A DNA stretch of 64,000 bases from JACRLV01 sp045863555 (GTDB lineage: Bacteria; Planctomycetota; Phycisphaerae; UBA1845; Fen-1342), in assembly GCA_045863555.1 (NCBI GenBank), contig BTUU01000025.1:5357-69356 (forward strand), in the 5' to 3' direction. The notes beneath the pieces are model-generated. The model did no database searches and was not told the origin of the DNA. It saw only the letters and a list, made by a program, of their open reading frames with translations. The translations under genes were made by a program, and so were the position numbers. Every line of letters begins with the position of its first letter. Position 1 is the first letter of the stretch. Below are positions 58,842 to 64,000 of the stretch, in pieces.

Positions 58842-61800
58842 GTGGACGCGAACCGTTGGCGACAAATCGAGAAGCTCTTTCACGCCGCCCTCGCGTGCCC
58901 GGCGGTGGAGCGTGCCTCGGTCCTGGATCGCGACTGTCCCGCCGATGCTGAAATGCGGTCCGAGGTGCGGGCCCTGCTGGCCGCGCACGACAGCACCTCC
59001 TCCAGTTTCATCGAATCGGCTCCATTCGAACCGCCGGAATTCTCCAGCCCCGATCGCTTGAAGCACGCACCTCCGATTGCACCCGGCCAACGGATCGGCC
59101 GCTACACGCTCGGCGTCGTTCTGGGACGTGGCGGTACCGGCATCGTCTACGAAGCCCGGCAAGACGAGCCGGCCCGAACGGTCGCGCTCAAAGTCATGCG
59201 GTCACTGCCATATGCAGACGAGTTGACACCGCGGCTATACCGCCGGGAAGGCCGGGCCCTGGCCCGCCTGGATCACCCAGGCATTGCGACGATCTACGAA
59301 GCGGGCAGCGACCATGGCTACTTCTACTTCGCGATGGAGCGCGTCGCGGGCGCGCCACTGACGACCTTCGCGGCTGAGCGCAGCCTCTCAGTCCGACAAC
59401 GGCTCGAACTGTTCGGGCGGGTGTGCGACGCCGTTCACTACGCCCACCAGCGAGGTGTGATTCACCGTGACTTGAAACCGTCGAACATCCTCGTCACGGC
59501 GGCGGGGCAGCCGAAGGTACTCGATTTCGGGCTGGCGCGGATCGTTGATCCCGCCGCGGATGCGGATCGTACTCAGTTCACCGAACCAGGCGCATTCCAG
59601 GGCACACTTGCGTACGCCAGCCCGGAACACGTGAGCGCGGCCGAGAACCCCGGCGGCGGGATTGACGTGCGCAGCGACGTGTACTCGCTGGGCGTGATTC
59701 TTTACGAGTTGCTGTCCGAAAGGCGGCCCTACGAGGTCGGCGGCCTGTCGCTGTCGCGGGCCAGTCACGTGATCTGCGATCAGGCGCCCCGGCTCCTGGG
59801 CGCGGTCTCGCCCGCGCTGCGGGGTGACCTCGAAACGATCAATGCCAAGGCGTTGTCCAAGGATCCAGCGCGCCGCTATAGCAGCGTGGCCGCGCTCAGT
59901 GAGGACGTCGAGCGCTTTCTGGGCGGCCAGCCGATCCTCGCGCACCCGCCAAGCACGCTGTATCAGGTCCGCAAGCTCGTGGCGCGGCATCCAGCACTGT
60001 CGAGCGCGGTGGGCGTGTTCGTCGTCCTTGTCGCTGCATTCGCGATCTCGATAACGATCCTGTACGAACAGTCCCAGGAAAATCTGCGCGTTGCGCAGGC
60101 GGCCAAGCGTGAGGCCGACACTGCCTGGCGAACAGCGCGCGACGAGGCAAGCCGGGCTCGCCTCAACGCTGCGGACGCACAGCGGCAGGCACAGACCAGC
60201 GAAGCCGTGCGCGACGTCATGACGGAGATCGTGGCGTCGCTGGCCCCGGCACAGACGCTCAACCAGACCGTTTCGGTCCAAGAAGCCCTCGCCGGCGCGC
60301 AGCAACGCATATTGGACAGCCTCGATTCGGAACCGCTCGTAAAGGCAACGCTGCAGTACCAGCTTGGCCGCGTTCAGGGATCCTGGGGGCGATTGGGCCA
60401 GGCCCGCCCGCTGTTCGAGGCCGCCCTGGAGATACAGCGGAAGCACCTCCCGGCCGGACATGCGGAAACGCTCAACACCCTGACCGATCTGGCCTTGGTC
60501 CGCCAGAATCAGGGCCACGAGGATGATGCGGAAGCGTGCATCGACGAGGTCCTGGCGGCGCTCAAGCAACAGGCCGAACCGGACCGCGCGGCAACGGCCG
60601 CGGCGCTGGTGATCAAGGCCCGCATCCTGCGTCAGCGCAGCGAGTTTGATCCCGCCCTGCAATACTTCGAGCGCGCCCTCACAGTTTACCGCACATTCCT
60701 GAGGGACGACGATGCTCGATTGCTCAATATTCACCACGGCATCGCGAACGTACACCTCCAAACTGGAGCATTGGTCGAGGCACAGGAGAGGCTCGAATAC
60801 GTGGTCGGCCGGCTGACGGCCAACAAGGCGCGGAATCCGGACAACAGCGACGTCGGTGAAGCGATGCGCGACCTTGGCGCTGTGCTGCGCGAGCGCGGCG
60901 AGCTAGCGCGATCGGAAGAGGTCCTGCGCGACGCCTGGGGTCGAATGCAGCGCTATCTCGGCGCCGACAGCCCGCGTACCATCGCGGTGCTGCGCCAGCT
61001 TGTGGAAACGCTGCAAGCCGCCGGGAAATTCGACGAAGCCGAGCGACTGATGCGCGAGACGATCGCGGCCGTTCCGGACTCGCCGCCGGACTTCCGCGTC
61101 GAGTTCGCGGTGCTGTTGATGAGAGCTGGGCGCTTCGATGAGGCCGAGCCGATCCTGCTCACCTGCATCAAGGACGCCGAGGCCGACCCCTTTGCCACGC
61201 CGCGGGTAGTCGCTCGCGCCAGAAACTCTCTCGAGCGCTGCCTGGCGCGGGCGCCGGAGACCGGACGGACGAAAGCGACCACCGCAGGGGGGGAACGGGT
61301 CCGGTCGTTGACAAGAAAGGCCGGCGCCGCGATCGACAGGTTTCGATACGCCGAGGCGGAGCAGTTGGTTGATGAGGCGCTGCGTCTGCTGGAAGCCGAA
61401 CCCGAAGCCCAAGCGGAGCTGCTGGCCGATGCGCTCGTTCAGAAGGCCCGCGTGCTGCGGCAGCGGCACGACTTTTCGGGCGCATTGCCGTTGTACAAAC
61501 GCGCCTTGGGCCTCTATCAGGACACCTCCGGCCCGCGCAGCCTGCCCGCGGCGCGGGTCCTGGCCCGAATCGGCGGGATGCATGTTTCCGCCGGAAACCT
61601 CGATGCAGCGCAGCCGATGTTGGAGGAGGCCCTGGCGATCATGCGCGAAGCGGGCGAACCAGAGGGCGCTGCGGCGACGCTGGCAATGCGCGATCTCGGA
61701 AAACTACTGCGCGCCTGCGGGAAACTGGACCAGTCCGAAGCCGTCCTGCGGCAAGCGATGTCGATCGAGCGCCGACGGTATGGCGAAGACGACGCGCGCA

Positions 61801-62246
61801 GGGCGTACACCGTGTACTACCTGGCGAGCACCCTGCGGAGTAGCGGCGCGTTGGAGGAAGCCGATTCTCTTTTGCGCAAGTGTCTCTTCTGGCTGCGCCG
61901 AAGGTCTGCAGCAGACCCGCGCGATGTGGCACATAGTATTCTGCCCGGCGTCCTTGGAGACCTCGGCGGCATCCTGCTGGACACCGGGCGGGCGCACGAG
62001 GCCGAGGCGTTGTTGCGGGAGCGAATGGAAGTCCTCACGCACGGCGGCCCGGCGAAAGAGAAGGTACTGGCTGAAGCGCGACGCGAGCTGGCGCGCTGCC
62101 TGATTCGAATCGGGAGCTATGCGGAGGCGGAGACCGTGCTTTTCCAGAATCTCGGCTCTCCCGCCGCCGCGGACGCGAACTCATCATCCCCGTCGCGTGC
62201 CGACGCGGAGTTGATGGTGCAATTGTACGAAGCCTGGGGCCGATGA
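58842..62246 (+). CDS. Ser/Thr protein kinase with TPR repeats
   Basis: The 1134 aa protein begins VDANRWRQIEKLFHAALACP, a helical lead typical of these kinases. The kinase domain covers about 86-355: GRGGTGIVY at 95-103, Lys117, VIHRDLKPSN with Asp210, and DFG with Asp228. One membrane helix lies near 390-415 (LSSAVGVFVVLVAAFAISITILY), followed by about 700 residues with TPR-type helices (LGQARPLFEAALEIQRKHLPAGHAETLNTLTDLALVRQNQGHEDDA and many like it), probably outside the cytoplasm. GTG 58842 is chosen over TTG 58797. It pairs with the ECF sigma factor. Confidence 0.88.
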   Translation: MDANRWRQIEKLFHAALACPAVERASVLDRDCPADAEMRSEVRALLAAHDSTSSSFIESAPFEPPEFSSPDRLKHAPPIAPGQRIGRYTLGVVLGRGGTGIVYEARQDEPARTVALKVMRSLPYADELTPRLYRREGRALARLDHPGIATIYEAGSDHGYFYFAMERVAGAPLTTFAAERSLSVRQRLELFGRVCDAVHYAHQRGVIHRDLKPSNILVTAAGQPKVLDFGLARIVDPAADADRTQFTEPGAFQGTLAYASPEHVSAAENPGGGIDVRSDVYSLGVILYELLSERRPYEVGGLSLSRASHVICDQAPRLLGAVSPALRGDLETINAKALSKDPARRYSSVAALSEDVERFLGGQPILAHPPSTLYQVRKLVARHPALSSAVGVFVVLVAAFAISITILYEQSQENLRVAQAAKREADTAWRTARDEASRARLNAADAQRQAQTSEAVRDVMTEIVASLAPAQTLNQTVSVQEALAGAQQRILDSLDSEPLVKATLQYQLGRVQGSWGRLGQARPLFEAALEIQRKHLPAGHAETLNTLTDLALVRQNQGHEDDAEACIDEVLAALKQQAEPDRAATAAALVIKARILRQRSEFDPALQYFERALTVYRTFLRDDDARLLNIHHGIANVHLQTGALVEAQERLEYVVGRLTANKARNPDNSDVGEAMRDLGAVLRERGELARSEEVLRDAWGRMQRYLGADSPRTIAVLRQLVETLQAAGKFDEAERLMRETIAAVPDSPPDFRVEFAVLLMRAGRFDEAEPILLTCIKDAEADPFATPRVVARARNSLERCLARAPETGRTKATTAGGERVRSLTRKAGAAIDRFRYAEAEQLVDEALRLLEAEPEAQAELLADALVQKARVLRQRHDFSGALPLYKRALGLYQDTSGPRSLPAARVLARIGGMHVSAGNLDAAQPMLEEALAIMREAGEPEGAAATLAMRDLGKLLRACGKLDQSEAVLRQAMSIERRRYGEDDARRAYTVYYLASTLRSSGALEEADSLLRKCLFWLRRRSAADPRDVAHSILPGVLGDLGGILLDTGRAHEAEALLRERMEVLTHGGPAKEKVLAEARRELARCLIRIGSYAEAETVLFQNLGSPAAADANSSSPSRADAELMVQLYEAWGR

Positions 62247-62797
62247 GCATCGCTCCTCCGCGCGCGAAGACGCGCCGGGCGACGCGCCGCCCTGACGACA
62301 TTCGAAGGGATCCGACCGGAGACGTGGTGGCCGGCGGAATCGGACGGCGCGCTTTGGCGGGGATCGCGGCAATCTACGAGCCCAGGAGCGGAGCGGATCG
62401 TTATTACTTCGCAATGGAACGCGTCGATGGGCTGCCGCTTACCACCTTTGCGCGTGAACCCCGCTTGTCGATTCACCGGCGAATCGAGTTATTTGCCGTG
62501 CATCGCCCCCGCCAGCGCGACGTCATTCATCGCGACCTGAGCCATCGACGAGATTTTACACGACCTTGGCTGGGCCTCGACCAAACGCCCTGCCCCTCAG
62601 ACCGCGCTCGTCGGGCGATTTTGGTGTGTACCGTTCTTACGGTTCTGCAAAGCAGCGGACCGCAAGTCCGCTGCTCATCGCGCGTTTTCAACTATACGTT
62701 CGATATTTCGTCTATACTGACTCCAGACGACAACCGTCACGACAACCGCCGTGAGCGGTTGCGACGACGAAGAAGTGGTTACGTAACTTGCTTTTGA
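62243..62797 (+). pseudogene. Remnant of a Ser/Thr kinase domain
   Basis: The frame overlaps the kinase stop as ATGA. Residues 40-110 read IAAIYEPRSGADRYYFAMERVDGLPLTTFAREPRLSIHRRIELF, then DVIHRDL, clearly a degenerate copy of the preceding kinase (IATIYEAGSDHGYFYFAMERVAGAPLTTFAAERSLSVRQRLELF, VIHRDLKPSN). The glycine loop and Lys are missing, the segment before VIHRDL is shortened, and after DLS the match ends. It is thus a broken duplicate; the rest of the frame is not homologous. Confidence 0.65.
62651..62675 (+). terminator. Hairpin between kinase remnant and tRNA
   Basis: AGCAGCGGAC (62651-62660) and GTCCGCTGCT (62666-62675) form a perfect 10-bp stem with a five-base loop CGCAA. A short TTTT run follows at 62683-62686, seven bases later. 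It may end transcripts of the kinase region; the stem resembles the anticodon arm of the tRNA that follows. Confidence 0.4.
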
Positions 62798-63923
62798 GCA
62801 ATGAGTTGCGCCCGTAGCTCAGCTGGACAGAGCAGCGGATTTCTAATCCGCTGGTCGGGGGTTCGAGTCCCTCCGGGCGCGTTGAAAAAAGGGCTTGAAA
62901 CAGGCGAAAAATCGCAATATTCCGCTGACCCTCGCGCGATCCTTGAAACACCTCTATTTCGCTTTTGATGTCATTGAATGTCACCGGTGACGCCCGAAAT
63001 GCCTCCGGGACCCCCCAGTTCTCCCCCCAGTTTTTTGGGCTGCTTTCGGGTCCGCCGCCCCCCTTGAAGTCATCGAATCCGACTGGACCGGCGAGCGGGG
63101 CCGGCAGAAGGCGATCCGGCTCCGTGTGACGCGGAAGTCTGGGAAGGACCCCCAGCGCGGCCGCAGCGTCGTCGGCCGTCACATGCGAGTACCGATCCAT
63201 CGTCAGCGTGATCGTCGAGTGCCGGGCGAGCGACTGCGCGAGCCGGGGATTCACGTTCCCGCGCGTGAGATTGGTGATGAACGTGTGCCGCAGCGCGTGA
63301 AAATCGGCATAGCGGCCGGCGGAGTCCCTGTACATCAGAAAATTGCCGTTGGTCAGCCGCCGCTGCCGCTCCTCGTCCGTGGCGGCTTGCAGGACCCACG
63401 CGTCGCGCGCCGCGGCCATGTCTGCGCGCAGAATTCCCGCGGCGGACGCCGGTACGCCGAAGACGGGACCCACCGCCGGACGCCGGTCGAGCCAGGGCCG
63501 GAGTTGATCGGCGAACTCGCGGCGGAGCGGCTGGATGTCCTGCCGCCGGTGTTTGGAATAGGCGGCCGCGACGGTAACGGTCGGCAGAACCGCCTCGAGG
63601 TCGAAAGAGCTGCGCGTCAGGCTGCGCAGCTCACCGACGCGCAGGCCGGTTTCCACGGCCATTCGGTAGAGGGGCTCCAGAAGTTCGCCCGCTGGATGAT
63701 CCGGGATCGCCGGGCGACCGACAATCCCGTCAGCCACCTCCACGGCGGGAACGCTCGACTCGATCGCCGCCACGAACGGCGGGCGCTGAGCAACGATGAA
63801 CTGCTCGTTCTCCTTGAAGTGGTTCACCGCAGCGCCCCGCGCCGCAGGATTTCGGGACCCGACTCGCGGCCCGGGCCATGCGATATGTGCTGATCGATCG
63901 GATACGCCGCGCGGGGGCCGCAA
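62712..63923 (-). CDS. Tyrosine recombinase/integrase, catalytic part; rearranged 5' end
   Basis: Residues 84-250 of the 403 aa frame (from 63674 down) are a tyrosine recombinase catalytic domain: Arg95 in ETGLRVGELRSLTR, Lys124, His209-Ala-Leu-Arg212, His235 and Tyr245 in MDRYSHVT are all present. The C-terminus STRPEGLEPPTSGLEIRCSVQLSYGR is read from the antisense of tRNA-Arg, a pattern common in planctomycete integrases at tRNA sites. The first 83 residues do not look like an integrase; the missing core-binding domain lies next door on the opposite strand (63678-63845). It is therefore most likely a rearranged, non-functional gene. Confidence 0.75.
   Translation of the reverse strand: MRPPRGVSDRSAHIAWPGPRVGSRNPAARGAAVNHFKENEQFIVAQRPPFVAAIESSVPAVEVADGIVGRPAIPDHPAGELLEPLYRMAVETGLRVGELRSLTRSSFDLEAVLPTVTVAAAYSKHRRQDIQPLRREFADQLRPWLDRRPAVGPVFGVPASAAGILRADMAAARDAWVLQAATDEERQRRLTNGNFLMYRDSAGRYADFHALRHTFITNLTRGNVNPRLAQSLARHSTITLTMDRYSHVTADDAAAALGVLPRLPRHTEPDRLLPAPLAGPVGFDDFKGGGGPESSPKNWGENWGVPEAFRASPVTFNDIKSEIEVFQGSREGQRNIAIFRLFQALFSTRPEGLEPPTSGLEIRCSVQLSYGRNSLLKSKLRNHFFVVATAHGGCRDGCRLESV
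62808..62881 (+). tRNA. tRNA-Arg (anticodon UCU)
   Basis: A complete cloverleaf can be drawn: acceptor GCGCCCG (62808-62814) with CGGGCGC (62874-62880), D-arm GCTC/GAGC, anticodon stem GCGGA/TCCGC with loop TTTCTAA, so anticodon TCT, and a T-arm with TTCGAGT. The discriminator is G at 62881; CCA is not encoded. The antisense strand is read as the C-terminal part of the integrase frame, a usual sign of a tRNA attachment site. Confidence 0.93.
63678..63845 (+). pseudogene. Inverted core-binding fragment of the integrase
   Basis: On the + strand this piece encodes KFARWMIRDRRATDNPVSHL, then GGNARLDRRHERRALSNDELLVLLEVVHRS, the SAM-like core-binding region normally just N-terminal to LYRMAVETGLR in this integrase family. 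Turning the segment round would place it directly before the catalytic domain, which starts at 63674 on the other strand. The left junction is therefore at about 63675. GGGGC at 63671-63675 and GCCCC at 63834-63838 form a short inverted repeat at the two edges. Confidence 0.65.
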
Positions 63924-64000
63924 AGCGCGGTGACGGTGCGCCGGCGCTAGCCCAACTTTCGCACTTTGGAAAAATTCAGTGCGATTTTTCGGCTCTGGCG
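63848..64000 (+). pseudogene. 5'-truncated ECF sigma factor fragment (runs off the window)
   Basis: The frame reads TRLAARAMRYVLIDRIRRAGAAKRGDGAP and stays open to the end. This equals the end of region 2 in the intact sigma factor here (RLAARAMRRVLIDRVRNANAQKRGGGQP). Nothing of the sigma N-terminus exists before 63848, where the inverted integrase piece ends. The remainder, region 4, would lie beyond the window. Confidence 0.55.

Noticed and set aside
1..64000. CRISPR arrays, transposon inverted repeats, rRNA genes
   Set aside because: I looked for regularly spaced direct repeats, IS-type ends and rRNA signatures and saw none. The repeats found are short inverted or solenoid repeats.

Overview
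The window is GC-rich chromosomal DNA. It most likely comes from a member of the Planctomycetota, perhaps a Phycisphaerae-like lineage; this is inferred from gene content, because there is no rRNA here to test it. The signs are dockerin-type C-termini (GDLDDDDQVSINDLALMLSSFG-like) on exported proteins, an ECF sigma factor next to a Ser/Thr kinase with TPRs, a giant exported PKD/Ig/thrombospondin-3 protein, and an RPEGLEPPTSG-type integrase C-terminus lying over a tRNA.

Layout. 1-9950: end of a dockerin protein, cell-wall amidase, thioredoxin-like [2Fe-2S] ferredoxin, two coupled GTPases, an MgtE transporter, a SpoIIE-type phosphatase, a DUF192 lipoprotein and an orphan solute-binding lipoprotein. 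10030-21492: cold-shock protein with a long leader, methyltransferase, lamin-tail-like exported protein, an HtrA/PDZ protease followed by a catalytically dead trypsin-like partner, a GHL10-type lipoprotein coupled to a polytopic Ser/Thr kinase, and a homocysteine S-methyltransferase. 21575-32295: DUF502 protein, guanidinium exporter gene, a structured RNA-like stretch ending in a strong terminator, HNH nuclease, dockerin protein, orphan MCE protein, response regulator with a TIM-barrel protein, flippase and TPR-sulfotransferase.

32810-42159 is the most coherent system. Eight tightly coupled minus-strand genes (SDR-DUF2867, UV endonuclease UvdE, FAD amine-oxidase-like protein, DUF1365, CFA synthase, DUF2878, DUF1295, CNMT/CFA-like methyltransferase) face a CarH/LitR-like MerR regulator across two back-to-back promoters. 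I read this as a light or photo-oxidative stress operon that remodels membrane lipids and repairs UV damage. The regulator keeps the Wx9EH motif but has Tyr where CarH has its lower cobalt-ligand His.

42194-49974 is a periplasmic nitrate-reduction locus. napD, napA, a four-heme cytochrome and a NapG-like ferredoxin run rightward. A four-heme cytochrome, a four-cluster ferredoxin and an NrfD/PsrC quinol-oxidising subunit run leftward and may replace NapC.

50433-57839 encodes one giant exported repeat protein. Its gene carries a 100-N scaffold gap whose two 55-bp flanks match a second repeat copy, predicting 241 missing bases. 58188-62246 is an ECF sigma factor followed by a Ser/Thr kinase with TPRs. 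62243-64000 is a rearranged zone: a kinase remnant, a tRNA-Arg(UCU), an integrase catalytic domain whose N-terminal piece lies inverted beside it, and a 5'-truncated ECF sigma fragment. Coordinates of starts are my own choices from SD sites, overlaps and promoters; no search was run.
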